The notes beneath the pieces are model-generated. The model did no database searches and had not been told where the DNA came from. It was given only the letters and a program-made list of their open reading frames with translations. From Pseudorhodoferax sp. Leaf267 (GTDB lineage: Bacteria > Pseudomonadota > Gammaproteobacteria > Burkholderiales > Burkholderiaceae_C), in contig NZ_LMMV01000004.1 in assembly GCF_001422405.1 (NCBI RefSeq), positions 74,643-138,642 of the forward strand: a DNA stretch of 64,000 bases, in the 5' to 3' direction. The position numbers and the translations under genes were made by a program. Shown here piece by piece: positions 55,697 through 63,820 of the stretch; the stretch's first letter is position 1; the number at the start of each line of letters is the position of its first letter.

Positions 55697-56248
55697 ATGA
55701 CGCTGCACACCCCGCCCCATCCCGACCGCGATGCGCTCATCGCCACCAGCTTGCCGTTTCTCGACACGATCAAGGACATGACGGCCGGCACCGAGCTCGA
55801 ACGCTGGCTCAACGCCGAGCACGGCCCGGGCAGCCCGCTGTACGAGCGCCTGGCCGAGCTGGTGCGCCGCGGCGTGCGCGACGGCTGGGCCGCGAACGTG
55901 GAAGTGGGCGGCCCGCGCTACCGCCGCAGCCGCATCGCCGAGCCCACGGCCGAGACACTGCACTTCAGCATCACCGCCGTGTACATGGACTCGACCGGCA
56001 ACACGCAGCACAACCCTGGCGGCAGCCTGCGCGGCGACTACCACGCGCATCCGTATGGCGAGATCAACATGGTGATCCCGCTCAACGAAGGCGCGGCGCT
56101 GGCCGGGCCGAACGGGTGGTGTGAAGGCGGCTGGACGGCGCCGCCGCCCGGGAGCCACCACTATCCGGAGGCCAAGGGGGGTGCGGTGATCGCGCTGTTC
56201 TATCTGCCGGCGGGGCGGATTTCGTATGCGGTGGCGCCGCCGGGTTGA
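55697..56248 (+). CDS. pnbB: 4-hydroxylaminobenzoate lyase (PnbB)
   Basis: A protein of 183 residues, five bases after the Bug gene. PnbB-type lyases convert 4-hydroxylaminobenzoate to protocatechuate with release of ammonia. The recognisable core is LPFLDTIKDMTAGTELERWLN at the N-terminus and a cupin-like centre with RGDYHAHPYGEINMVIPLN, plus PPGSHHYPEAKGG with further His ligand candidates. Protocatechuate genes are not in the window. Assignment rests on recognition of the small PnbB (formerly DUF4863) family and on the nitroreductase neighbour. Confidence 0.82.
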   Translation: MTLHTPPHPDRDALIATSLPFLDTIKDMTAGTELERWLNAEHGPGSPLYERLAELVRRGVRDGWAANVEVGGPRYRRSRIAEPTAETLHFSITAVYMDSTGNTQHNPGGSLRGDYHAHPYGEINMVIPLNEGAALAGPNGWCEGGWTAPPPGSHHYPEAKGGAVIALFYLPAGRISYAVAPPG

Positions 56249-56317
56249 GGGCGGCTTTGACGGAGAGCAGCAGTGCGGCAGGTTGCGGGGCAGCGCCTCG
56301 TGGACATCAGGCGCGCC

Positions 56318-56743
56318 TCACGGCCGCGCGGCGACGATGAGGCTCCAGACGATGACCACGAGCTGCACCAGGTTCATCAGGATGGCCGTGACGTGGATGC
56401 GGCCGAAAGTGGCGATGGCGCTGGCGCACTGGTCTCCGATTTCGATGCGGAGCCGGTCCATCGTCGGGATGACCTTGCGCCGCAGAAGGGCCGTCAGGCC
56501 CGCGAGCGCCGCCGCCCCCGCGGCGAAGACCGGCCGCCCGGCCACCGCATAGCTCAGTGCAGCAACGCCGGCCGTGCCCATCGCAGCCAGGTAGTAGGTG
56601 TTGAAGAAGCCGCGCACGAAGCGCGCGTCCATGGGCACGTCGTGCTTGAGGATCAAGAGGGGTATCGAGCCCATGACGAAATACGCGGTCGTGAGCAGCA
56701 GCGCGCCGGTGCAGCACAGGGCGATGAACAGGGCGGCGGACAT
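56318..56743 (-). CDS. four-helix integral membrane protein (DUF1772-like)
   Basis: A protein of 141 residues, four hydrophobic segments (LFIALCCTGALLLTTAY, FNTYYLAAMGTAGVAALSY, VFAAGAAALAGLTALL, and HVTAILMNLVQLVVIVWSLIV). Size, helix count and the FGRIHVTAILMNLVQL end resemble DUF1772-type proteins. Function unknown. It is convergent with pnbB and lies downstream of the VOC and SDR genes on its strand. Confidence 0.8.
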   Translation of the reverse strand: MSAALFIALCCTGALLLTTAYFVMGSIPLLILKHDVPMDARFVRGFFNTYYLAAMGTAGVAALSYAVAGRPVFAAGAAALAGLTALLRRKVIPTMDRLRIEIGDQCASAIATFGRIHVTAILMNLVQLVVIVWSLIVAARP

Positions 56744-56835
56744 GGCGGTGGAACGAGGTGGCGGCCTGGCGCGCGGCGGGTGCGGTGCCTTCGTGCGGAT
56801 CGACGTGTCGTTGCGGCCAGTGGGCGTCTACGCGC

Positions 56836-57222
56836 TCACGCCGGCGCGTGGCAGACCGCTTCGATGTTGTGTCCGTCCGGGTCCAGCACGAAGGCGCCGT
56901 AGTAGTTGGGGTGGTAGTGGGCGCGGATCCCCGGCGGCCCGTTGTCGCGGCCGCCGGCCGCCAGCGCGGCCTGATGGAAAGCATCGACATGGGCACGCGA
57001 TGCGACCCGGAATGCGATGTGGATCGGCGGCTGGTTGGCCGTGCCCGAGGCGATCCAGAAATCCGGCTGGGGCGGCTCGCCGAAGCCGGCGACATCGGTG
57101 TGGCCGGTGACGGAGGCGGGGATTTCCGCGAGCAGCGCATAGCCGATGGGGGCAAGGGCGGCGATGTAGAACGCCTTGCTCTTGGCGTAGTCGGTGACGG
57201 TGAGGCCTGTGTGGTCGATCAT
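56836..57222 (-). CDS. VOC family protein
   Basis: A protein of 128 residues from MIDHTGLTVTDYAKSKAFY, with GGAAC before the ATG. Ends VLDPDGHNIEAVCHAP. Metal-ligand candidates are His in DHTG, His in HIAFRV and Glu in IEAV, matching the glyoxalase I-type arrangement. It lies 85 bases downstream of the SDR gene. Substrate unknown. Confidence 0.9.
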   Translation of the reverse strand: MIDHTGLTVTDYAKSKAFYIAALAPIGYALLAEIPASVTGHTDVAGFGEPPQPDFWIASGTANQPPIHIAFRVASRAHVDAFHQAALAAGGRDNGPPGIRAHYHPNYYGAFVLDPDGHNIEAVCHAPA

Positions 57223-57307
57223 GGGTGTTCCAACAAACAGCTGAATATTCCGTACTGTGGGCTCGAGCGAATAGTTCAGCGTCGGCGTTGAGAGTCGTCT
57301 CCGCAGG

Positions 57308-58030
57308 TCAGGCCCCGTAGTCGCCGACCTCATATCGAGCGCCGAAGGAAAGTGACGTCAGCTGGAGAATGTGACAGACCGCGCCCGCCACCTTCTCTGG
57401 TGATACGAGCGCACCCTGCTCCTTGCGTTTGATGAAACGTTCGATCTCTGGAAAATCAGCCGCCGAAGAGCTGCGGATAAGGGCCTGCATCTCGGTGTCG
57501 ATCACGCCCGGGTCCACATTGATTGGAATGAATGGGTGCGGCTCGAGCTGTTGTTCCAATGCCAGCGCCCGGACGTAGTTCTCCATGCCTGCCTTGGCGG
57601 CGCAATAGAGCGACCAGCCTGCGTAGCCTCTCTGCGCCGCTCCGGACGAAATATTGGCCAGAACCTTGCGGCATGGCGTATCTTGGAAATGCGCCACGAT
57701 TTCGGTCAAAACAAGAATTGCGGATGTGAAGTTCGTATTCACGTTGGCGAGTACCGCGGCACGCTCTTGACGAGAGGCAGGGCCGATCGAGTCGAGGGTT
57801 CCAGCGTTGCTGACGACCAGCAACTCTTCGATGTGCTTGTTGCCGAAAGAAGCAACGGCGGTCGCTGCGATTCGATGGCTATCGCCGGGCGACGAAAGAT
57901 CCAATCTGACTGAATAGGCGTGTGGTGCGCCGCGCGAGAACTCCATCACGCGGTAGCCGCGTTCGGCAAGGGCCTCGCACAGCGCGAGGCCGAGCCCCCT
58001 GGAACCGCCGGTCAATATTGCGAGACGCAT
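57308..58030 (-). CDS. short-chain dehydrogenase/reductase
   Basis: A protein of 240 residues. Cofactor loop LTGGSRGLGLAL, VSNAGT, catalytic Ser in ANISSGAA, and Tyr/Lys in LYCAAKAG; C-terminal segment IPINVDPGVIDTEMQ. Acidic or basic residue after strand 2 (SRGAPHA) suggests NADP. Its composition is noticeably less GC-biased than its neighbours, as is the upstream small gene, which may indicate recent acquisition. Confidence 0.92.
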   Translation of the reverse strand: MRLAILTGGSRGLGLALCEALAERGYRVMEFSRGAPHAYSVRLDLSSPGDSHRIAATAVASFGNKHIEELLVVSNAGTLDSIGPASRQERAAVLANVNTNFTSAILVLTEIVAHFQDTPCRKVLANISSGAAQRGYAGWSLYCAAKAGMENYVRALALEQQLEPHPFIPINVDPGVIDTEMQALIRSSSAADFPEIERFIKRKEQGALVSPEKVAGAVCHILQLTSLSFGARYEVGDYGA

Positions 58031-58045
58031 GGTGGTGCCGCCGTT

Positions 58046-58213
58046 CTACGATGCGACGCTGCGTTGAGCGGCCGCCTGTTTGCGGGTGGTTCGTTTGGGC
58101 CTGACCGTGGTCTGCGTTCCTTTGGCAACACGTTCCAGATACTTTCCTCGCATTCCGTTGCCGAGGTCTGCGCGCTGGTATTCCTTCCGCATTTCATCCT
58201 GGGGCTTGCTCAT
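58046..58213 (-). CDS. 55-residue basic protein with antitoxin-like N-terminus
   Basis: Begins MSKPQDEMRKEYQRADLG, then NGMRGKYLERVAKGT and a Lys/Arg/Thr-rich tail ending AAAQRSVAS. The segment EMRxEYxxxDLGxxxRGKYxERxxxGT is what I recall from small conserved proteins, some RHH antitoxin-like, in which the motif is followed by a DNA-binding RHH core; here the tail is different. No toxin gene adjoins. It precedes the SDR gene by 15 bases and is probably co-transcribed. Function unknown. Confidence 0.65.
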   Translation of the reverse strand: MSKPQDEMRKEYQRADLGNGMRGKYLERVAKGTQTTVRPKRTTRKQAAAQRSVAS

Positions 58214-58371
58214 GACAGTTCTTCTTGCTGGGCGGTCACGCGATCACGGACGATTCGTCAGACCGGATGGCCTGAGCGCGAGTAACTCTACAGAGAATCC
58301 AGCGGTGCCCTCCTGCTGTTACATGTTCACGCCTGACCGAGCGACATTCGGCCGCTCGCTCTTTTGCGGAA

Positions 58372-59190
58372 TCAAAGACCGTAGGCCATGCGCGCCGTCG
58401 CTTCGAAAACGGCTCCCCGATCCTCCAGTTCGACACCATCGCGCGCCGCCGCCAACCAGTCCTGGTAGCCCCCTGCCAGTTCCAGCACCGGCCAATCGCT
58501 TCCCCACACACACCGCCCCGCCCCGAAGCACGCCAGCAGCCACCCCGCATGCCGCTGCACCACCTCCACCGGCGCCCCCGGCTTCGCCTCCGTCCACAAC
58601 CCCGAAATCTTGCAGAACGCCCCCGTCTCGCGGGCCAGCGCCTGCATCCCCTCGGTCCACGCTGCCCACCCCGCCGCATCGCCTGGAATCGCAGGCTTGG
58701 CCCCGTGGTCGATCACGATCCTCAAATCCGGGTGCCGCGCCGCCAGCCGCAGCAGGCGCGGCAGGTGCACCGGCTTGACCAGCGCATCGAACACCAGCCC
58801 GCAGGCCACCATGGCCTGCAACGCAGGCGCCAGCGCGGGCTGCAGGATCCAGTCCGGGTCCGCGATGTCCTGCAGCATCGGCCGCAGGCCGCGCAGCTTG
58901 GGCCGGCGCGCCAGGGCCTCGATGCGGGCCGGGGCGTCGCTCGCCAGCAGGTCGACCCAGCCGACCACGGCCAGCACGTCGTCGGCCTGCTCGGCCTGGT
59001 CCAGCAAGAAGGCGGTCTCGGCCTCGGTGGGCGCGGCCTGCACCAGCACGCCGCCACGCACGCCACAGGGGCGGGACACGGCGCGCCAGTCGTCCAGGCG
59101 CACGTCGCGGTGGATGGTGCCCAGGGCGGGTGTGAGCCAGCCGTAGTCGCCGCGCGCCAGGCGCCAGATGTGGAAGTGGGCGTCGATCAT
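58372..59190 (-). CDS. amidohydrolase, probable L-fucono-1,5-lactonase
   Basis: A protein of 272 residues, ATGA-coupled to the aldose dehydrogenase. COG3618-type amidohydrolase: MIDAHFHIW (metal HxH), VIDHGAKPAIP (His), CVWGSDWPVLEL (Asp). Such enzymes open fuconolactone and related sugar lactones. Coupling to a D-threo-aldose/L-fucose dehydrogenase and divergence from fucU make L-fuconolactone the best guess. The 158 bases before its end at 58372 hold no gene that I can support. Confidence 0.88.
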   Translation of the reverse strand: MIDAHFHIWRLARGDYGWLTPALGTIHRDVRLDDWRAVSRPCGVRGGVLVQAAPTEAETAFLLDQAEQADDVLAVVGWVDLLASDAPARIEALARRPKLRGLRPMLQDIADPDWILQPALAPALQAMVACGLVFDALVKPVHLPRLLRLAARHPDLRIVIDHGAKPAIPGDAAGWAAWTEGMQALARETGAFCKISGLWTEAKPGAPVEVVQRHAGWLLACFGAGRCVWGSDWPVLELAGGYQDWLAAARDGVELEDRGAVFEATARMAYGL

Positions 59191-60203
59191 GGCGTGGGAG
59201 CGTCTTTGGGCAACAGCCCCTGCTCGCGCAGCGCCCGCCAGAACGCGGCGGGAATGGGATGCGCCAGCATGGCGCGGCTGTCCTGCCACTGCGCCACGCT
59301 CTGCGCGCCCGCCATCACGATGGCGATGGCCGGATGCGCCAGCGGGAACTGCAGCGCGGCCGCGCGCAGCGGCACGGCGTGGTCGGCGCAGACGCGTTCG
59401 ACGGCGGCAACGCGCTCGACCCAGGCCTGCGGCGCGCGCGCGTAGTTGAAGCGCAGTTCGCCGCCCGCGCCCACGCCGGTGGCCAGGATGCCGGAGTTGT
59501 AGACGCCGCCGAGCGCGATGCGCACGCCGCGCGCCTGGCACAGCGGCAGCAGCGCGGCCAGCGCGCTGTGGTCGATCAGGCTGTAGCGGCCGGCCAGCAG
59601 CAGCCCGTCCAGATCCGCGTGGGCCAGCACGTCCAGGCAGATCTGCACGTCGTTGACGCCCAGGCCGACGTGGCGCACCAGGCCCTCGCGCTGCAGCGCG
59701 CGCAGCGTGGGCAATGTTTCGTCCAGCACCTGGGCCAGCACGCGCGGGTGATCGGCGCCGTGCGTGGCGGCGTCGCAGTCGTGCACGTAGGCCATGTCCA
59801 GGTGCGCCAGGCCCAGGCGCTGCAGGCTGTCTTCCACGCTGCGCCGCGTGCCGGCGGCGCTGTAGTCCCAGCGCTGCGTGAACGGCAGCACCTGCACGTA
59901 GCCATGCTGGTCGCGCGGCGCCTGCGCGTCGGGTCGCAGCACGCGCCCGACCTTGCTGGACAGCGTGAAGCTGCCCCGTGGCAACCCGCGCAGCGCCTGG
60001 CCGAAGCGGTGCTCGCTGAGGCCATTGCCGTAATGCGGCGCGGTGTCGAAGCTGCGGCAGCCGTCGGCCAGCGCGGCGGCCAGCACGGCCTGGGCATCGG
60101 CCTCGGGGATGGCGCTGAACAAATTGCCCAGGGCCGCCCCGCCCAGGCCCAGGCGTTGGCCCTGTGCGTCGGGCGGGACCAGGCCGGCCTGCGGTTCTGG
60201 CAT
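59187..60203 (-). CDS. aldo/keto reductase, probable L-fucose (D-threo-aldose) 1-dehydrogenase
   Basis: A protein of 338 residues from MPEPQAG with AAGGAAT upstream. AKR fold with SFDTAPHYGNGLSEHRFG (catalytic Asp and Tyr), LSSKVGR (Lys) and YVHDCD (His). The subgroup with GLGVNDVQICLDVL and C-terminal AIAIVMAGAQSVAQWQDS is the D-threo-aldose 1-dehydrogenase/L-fucose dehydrogenase type. It would oxidise L-fucose to the lactone that the next gene hydrolyses. Confidence 0.88.
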   Translation of the reverse strand: MPEPQAGLVPPDAQGQRLGLGGAALGNLFSAIPEADAQAVLAAALADGCRSFDTAPHYGNGLSEHRFGQALRGLPRGSFTLSSKVGRVLRPDAQAPRDQHGYVQVLPFTQRWDYSAAGTRRSVEDSLQRLGLAHLDMAYVHDCDAATHGADHPRVLAQVLDETLPTLRALQREGLVRHVGLGVNDVQICLDVLAHADLDGLLLAGRYSLIDHSALAALLPLCQARGVRIALGGVYNSGILATGVGAGGELRFNYARAPQAWVERVAAVERVCADHAVPLRAAALQFPLAHPAIAIVMAGAQSVAQWQDSRAMLAHPIPAAFWRALREQGLLPKDAPTP

Positions 60204-60245
60204 CGGATTCCTTCGGTATCGGCAGTGATGTTGCGCTGACCCTAT

Positions 60246-60261
60246 AACTGACATGTCAGTT
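60246..60261. promoter_or_regulatory. 16-base perfect palindrome, probable GntR operator of the fucose locus
   Basis: AACTGACATGTCAGTT lies in the divergent region between the aldose dehydrogenase and fucU. On the minus strand it sits between TTGACG (60262-60267) and TATAGG, so binding would block the dehydrogenase promoter. The FCD regulator encoded at 60742 is the obvious candidate. Confidence 0.7.
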
Positions 60262-60322
60262 CGTCAACAGGGCAAGCGATCATGGCCGCTGGCCGGGCAT
60301 GCGCGCACCATCGGCCGCCGCC

Positions 60323-60745
60323 ATGCTCAAAAACCTCTCGCCCCTGCTCTCGCCCGATCTGCTGCACGCGCTGGCCTCCATGGGCCATGGCGACGAGATC
60401 GTGCTGGCCGATGCCTACTTTCCGGCGGCGGCGCTGGCGCAGCGGCTGGTGCGGCTGCCCGGCATCGCGGCCGATGCGGCGCTGGACGCCGTGCTGTCGG
60501 TGCTGCCGCTGGACGATTTCGTGGCGCAGCCCACGTGCACCATGCAGGTGGTGGGCAACACGGCCGAGGTGCCGCCGGCCGTGGTGCAGTTCACCGAGGT
60601 GCTGGCGCGGCACGGCCATGGCGCACCGGGTGCGCTGGACCGGCAGGCGTTCTACGAGCGTGCGGCCAAGGCCTTCGTGGTGGTGGCAACGGGGGACACG
60701 CGGACCTACGCCAACATCCTGCTCAAGAAGGGCGTGCTGCGGTGA
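60323..60745 (+). CDS. fucU: L-fucose mutarotase (RbsD/FucU family)
   Basis: A protein of 140 residues, exactly the length of FucU, from MLKNLSPLLSPDLLHALASMGHGDEIVLADAYFP. The active-site His of GHGDE and Asp/Tyr of the C-terminal TRTYANILLKKGVL are present. It interconverts L-fucose anomers, providing the form used by the dehydrogenase. Its stop overlaps the next start as GTGA. Confidence 0.93.
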   Translation: MLKNLSPLLSPDLLHALASMGHGDEIVLADAYFPAAALAQRLVRLPGIAADAALDAVLSVLPLDDFVAQPTCTMQVVGNTAEVPPAVVQFTEVLARHGHGAPGALDRQAFYERAAKAFVVVATGDTRTYANILLKKGVLR

Positions 60746-61563
60746 CAAGCGCCGCGCGGCCCTCACCCCAGCGCTCTCCCAGGGGGAGAGGGGGTAAGAC
60801 CGGGACGGCACAGCGGCGGCTCGAGGTGGTGGCGGCCGAGCCCACCAGCCAGCGGGCGCGCGCCTACCAGGGCTTCACGCAGCAGATCCTCAGGGGCAGC
60901 ATCAAGCCCGGGCAGTTCGTGTCGCAGCGCGAGCTCATGACGCTGCTGGACATGCCGCTGGGCGCCGTGCGCGAGATGATTCCGCGGCTGGAGGCGGCGG
61001 GCCTGGTGAAGACGGTGCCGCAGCGCGGCCTGCAGATCGCGCATGTGGACCTGAAGCTCGTGCGCAACGCGTTCCAGCTGCGCGCCATGATCGAGCGCGA
61101 GGCCGTACGCCACTTCACGGCCGTGGTCACGGCCGAGGAGCTGCAGGCGATTGCGGCCGCGCACCAGGACATCCTCACCCGCGCCAGCGCCGGCCGTGCC
61201 GATGCGGCCCTGCTGGACGATGCCCAGGCCGTGGACTGGGGCCTGCACGACCGCATGGTCGATGCCATGGGCAACGAGATCGTCTCGGAGATCTACCGCG
61301 TGAACAGCCTGCGCATCCGGCTGATTCGGCTGGAGCAGGCCGTGATCACGCCCGCGCAGCTGATCCCCGCCATGCACGAGCACCTGCAGTTCGTCGCCGC
61401 GCTGGAGCGCCGCGATGCCGACACCGCCGTGCGCCTGCTCGACGCGCACCTGGACAGCGCGCGCAACCGCGCCCTGGCCGGCCCCGCCGCGCCACCGATG
61501 CCCGCACCTTCGGAATCACCTGTTCCCACCCCGATCAACACCCCGAGGAGACGCACGCGATGA
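60742..61563 (+). CDS. GntR-family regulator, FCD-type
   Basis: Given as 273 residues from GTG 60742, which overlaps the fucU stop; GTG at 60826 is a shorter alternative that leaves out the repeat at 60760. Winged helix: GFTQQILRGSIKPGQFVSQRELMTLLDMPLGAVREMIPRLEAAGLV; then an FCD domain with DWGLHDRMVDAMGNEIV and HEHLQFVAALERRD. The likely regulator of the divergent fucose genes. Confidence 0.9.
   Translation: MTSAARPSPQRSPRGRGGKTGTAQRRLEVVAAEPTSQRARAYQGFTQQILRGSIKPGQFVSQRELMTLLDMPLGAVREMIPRLEAAGLVKTVPQRGLQIAHVDLKLVRNAFQLRAMIEREAVRHFTAVVTAEELQAIAAAHQDILTRASAGRADAALLDDAQAVDWGLHDRMVDAMGNEIVSEIYRVNSLRIRLIRLEQAVITPAQLIPAMHEHLQFVAALERRDADTAVRLLDAHLDSARNRALAGPAAPPMPAPSESPVPTPINTPRRRTR
60760..60794 (+). 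repeat. CTCTCCC/GGGAGAG dispersed-type repeat
   Basis: CCCTCACCCCAGCGCTCTCCC followed by a GGGGGAGAGGGGG arm; CTCTCCC (60774-60780) pairs with GGGAGAG (60784-60790). The CCTCACCCC...CTCTCCC-type element is a widespread intergenic repeat in proteobacteria. If the GTG at 60742 is used it is translated in frame as SPQRSPRGRGG. Confidence 0.6.
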
Positions 61564-62474
61564 CGCATGCCATCACCGGCCTGTGGCCTGCCCTGGCCAC
61601 GGCCTTCACCGACAGCGGCGCCGTCGACACCGCGCGCACGCTGGCCCAGGCGCGCCGCATGCTGGCCGCCGGCAGCGACGGCATCACGCCCTTCGGCACC
61701 ACGGGCGAGGGCCCGGCGCTGACGGTGGCCGAGCGCCAGGCGCTGCTGCAGGCGCTGCTGGACGACGGCGTGCGGCCGGACCAGATCATCGTGTGCACCA
61801 CGGCCTGCGCGCTGGGCGACGCGATCACGCTGGGGCGCCACGCCATCGCGCTGGGCTGCACACGCCAGCTGTTCATGCCGAGCTTCTACTTCAACCACCC
61901 GCGCGACGAGGGTGTGGTCGCCTCGGTGACGCAGATGGTGCGCGGCATCGGCAGTGATGCGCTGCGCGTGCTGCTGTACCAGTTCCCCTCGCTCAGCAAC
62001 GTGGCGTTCAGCCATGCGGCGATCGCGACGCTGGCCGATGCGCACCCGGGCGTGGTGGTCGGCATCAAGGACAGCACGGGCGACCGCGCGCACTCGCTGG
62101 GCTTGGTGAAGGCCTTCCCGCAGCTCGGCACGCTCGTGGGCGCCGAGCTGGATGTGGCACCCGTGATGGTGGCCGGCGGCGCGGGCTCGGTGAACGGCCT
62201 GGCCAACCTGGCGCCGCATTTGATGCGCCGCGTGGTGAGCCGGCCCGCCGAGGTGTCGGCCGCCGATGTGACGCTGATGCAGGGCCTGCTGCACCTGCTG
62301 AGCGTGAAGCCCAACATGCCCTTCGTCAGCGCCTACAAGACGGCGCTGGCCGAGCAGCTAGGCGACGACGGCTGGCTCCACGTGCGCGCGCCGCTCTCGC
62401 CCCTGGATAACACCGAGGCACAGGCGGTGCGTGCCGCGTATCGTGCGCTCGGCTGCGACGTCGCGTCGCTCTGA
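61560..62474 (+). CDS. DapA-family aldolase, probable 2-keto-3-deoxy-sugar-acid aldolase
   Basis: A protein of 304 residues, ATGA-coupled to the GntR gene. DHDPS/NAL family: GITPFGTTGEGPAL, LLYQFPSL with the catalytic Tyr and VVVGIKDSTGD with the Schiff-base Lys170. Lysine biosynthesis is unlikely in this context; cleavage of 2-keto-3-deoxy-L-fuconate or a related acid to pyruvate and lactaldehyde fits the locus (inference). Confidence 0.88.
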   Translation: MTHAITGLWPALATAFTDSGAVDTARTLAQARRMLAAGSDGITPFGTTGEGPALTVAERQALLQALLDDGVRPDQIIVCTTACALGDAITLGRHAIALGCTRQLFMPSFYFNHPRDEGVVASVTQMVRGIGSDALRVLLYQFPSLSNVAFSHAAIATLADAHPGVVVGIKDSTGDRAHSLGLVKAFPQLGTLVGAELDVAPVMVAGGAGSVNGLANLAPHLMRRVVSRPAEVSAADVTLMQGLLHLLSVKPNMPFVSAYKTALAEQLGDDGWLHVRAPLSPLDNTEAQAVRAAYRALGCDVASL

Positions 62475-62497
62475 GCCCCACCCCCAAGGAGACCATC

Positions 62498-63814
62498 ATG
62501 ACCGCTTCGAACTTCAAGCGCCGCGAGCTGCTGCAAGCCGCTGCCGGTGCCACCGCCCTCGCGACCCTGCCCGCCTTCGCGCAAGGCAACTTCGACTGGA
62601 AGCGCTACGCCGGCCAGACGCTGGAGGTGCACCTGATCAAGAGCCCGCGCGGTGAGCTGCTGCAGCGGCACCAGAAGGAGTTCGAGGATCTCACCGGCAT
62701 CAAGGTGGGGGCCGAGCAGATGCCCGAGCAGCAGTCGCGCCAGAAGACGGTGATCGAGTTCAACTCGGGCCGCACCAGCTTCGACGTGGTGCATCTGAGC
62801 TACCACGTGCAGAAACGCCAGTTCGCCAAGGGCAAGTGGATGGAGGACCTGCGGCCGATGTTCGCCAGTGCCGCGCCGCCGGATTTCGACCAGAAGGACT
62901 ACTCGGCCGGCGGCATGTTCTACGCCACGCAGAGCGACGGCCGCATCGACAGCCTGCCGCTGAACCTGGACCCGTGGATCCTGTACTGGAACAAGGATCT
63001 GTTCGCGGCCAAGGGCGTGGCCTACCCCAAGACCTATGCCGAGATCCTGGAGGCGGCGAAGAAGCTGCACGACCCGGCGAACGGCGTCGCCGGCTTCGTG
63101 GGCCGCGGCCTGAAGAACGCCAACGTGCCGCTGTGGACGGGTTTCTTTTTGGGCTGGGGCGGGCAGTTCTTCGATGCCAACGGCAAGCTGGCCACCGAGA
63201 CGCCCGAGGCCATCGCGTCGGCCACGCTGTACCGCGACCTGCTCAAGACCACCGGCCCGGCCGGTATCGCGGGCTACAACTGGAACGAATCGCAGAGCCT
63301 GTTCCTGCAGGGCAAGGCCGCGATGTGGATCGACGGCTCGGGCTTCGCGCCGCCGCTGGAGGACGCGAGCAAGTCCAAGGTGGTGGGCAAGGTGGGCTAC
63401 GGCGTGATGCCGCCCGGCCCCAAGGCCCAGGTGTCGGCCACGTTCGGCGATGGCATCGGCGTGTCGTCGTATTCCAAGAAGAAGGAGGCGGCCTTCCTCT
63501 ACATCGTGTGGGCCACCAGCAAGGCCATGCAGGCGCGCATGCTGGCCACGGGCTCGGGTGCGCCGGTGCGGCTGTCGGCCTACGCGGACAAGGAGGCCAT
63601 CGCCAACCTCAAGGTGCCGGCCGCGTGGCTCAGCGCTGTGGCAGAGTCGCTGCGGATCGCCAAGCCGGGCTTGCCCATCATCGAGCCGGTGACGGAGTTT
63701 CGCGATGTGTTCGGCATTGCGCTGAACAACATGCTGACGGGGGGCGACGTGGCGGCCGAGCTGAAGAAAGCGACAGCCGAGTTCGCGCCGGTGCTGGCGA
63801 AGGCCGAAGGCTGA
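62498..63814 (+). CDS. ABC transporter sugar-binding protein (CUT1-type)
   Basis: A protein of 438 residues with a Tat-like signal (FKRRELLQAAAGATALATL, ending AFAQ). Extracellular solute-binding family 1: GQTLEVHLIKSPRGELLQRHQKEFEDLTGIKV, YWNKDLFAAKGVAYPKTYAE, WNESQSLFLQGKAAMWIDGSG. It starts 23 bases after the aldolase gene and precedes a CUT1 permease gene, so it binds the sugar used by this locus, probably L-fucose or a related pentose or methylpentose. Confidence 0.93.
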   Translation: MTASNFKRRELLQAAAGATALATLPAFAQGNFDWKRYAGQTLEVHLIKSPRGELLQRHQKEFEDLTGIKVGAEQMPEQQSRQKTVIEFNSGRTSFDVVHLSYHVQKRQFAKGKWMEDLRPMFASAAPPDFDQKDYSAGGMFYATQSDGRIDSLPLNLDPWILYWNKDLFAAKGVAYPKTYAEILEAAKKLHDPANGVAGFVGRGLKNANVPLWTGFFLGWGGQFFDANGKLATETPEAIASATLYRDLLKTTGPAGIAGYNWNESQSLFLQGKAAMWIDGSGFAPPLEDASKSKVVGKVGYGVMPPGPKAQVSATFGDGIGVSSYSKKKEAAFLYIVWATSKAMQARMLATGSGAPVRLSAYADKEAIANLKVPAAWLSAVAESLRIAKPGLPIIEPVTEFRDVFGIALNNMLTGGDVAAELKKATAEFAPVLAKAEG

Positions 63815-63820
63815 ACTGCA

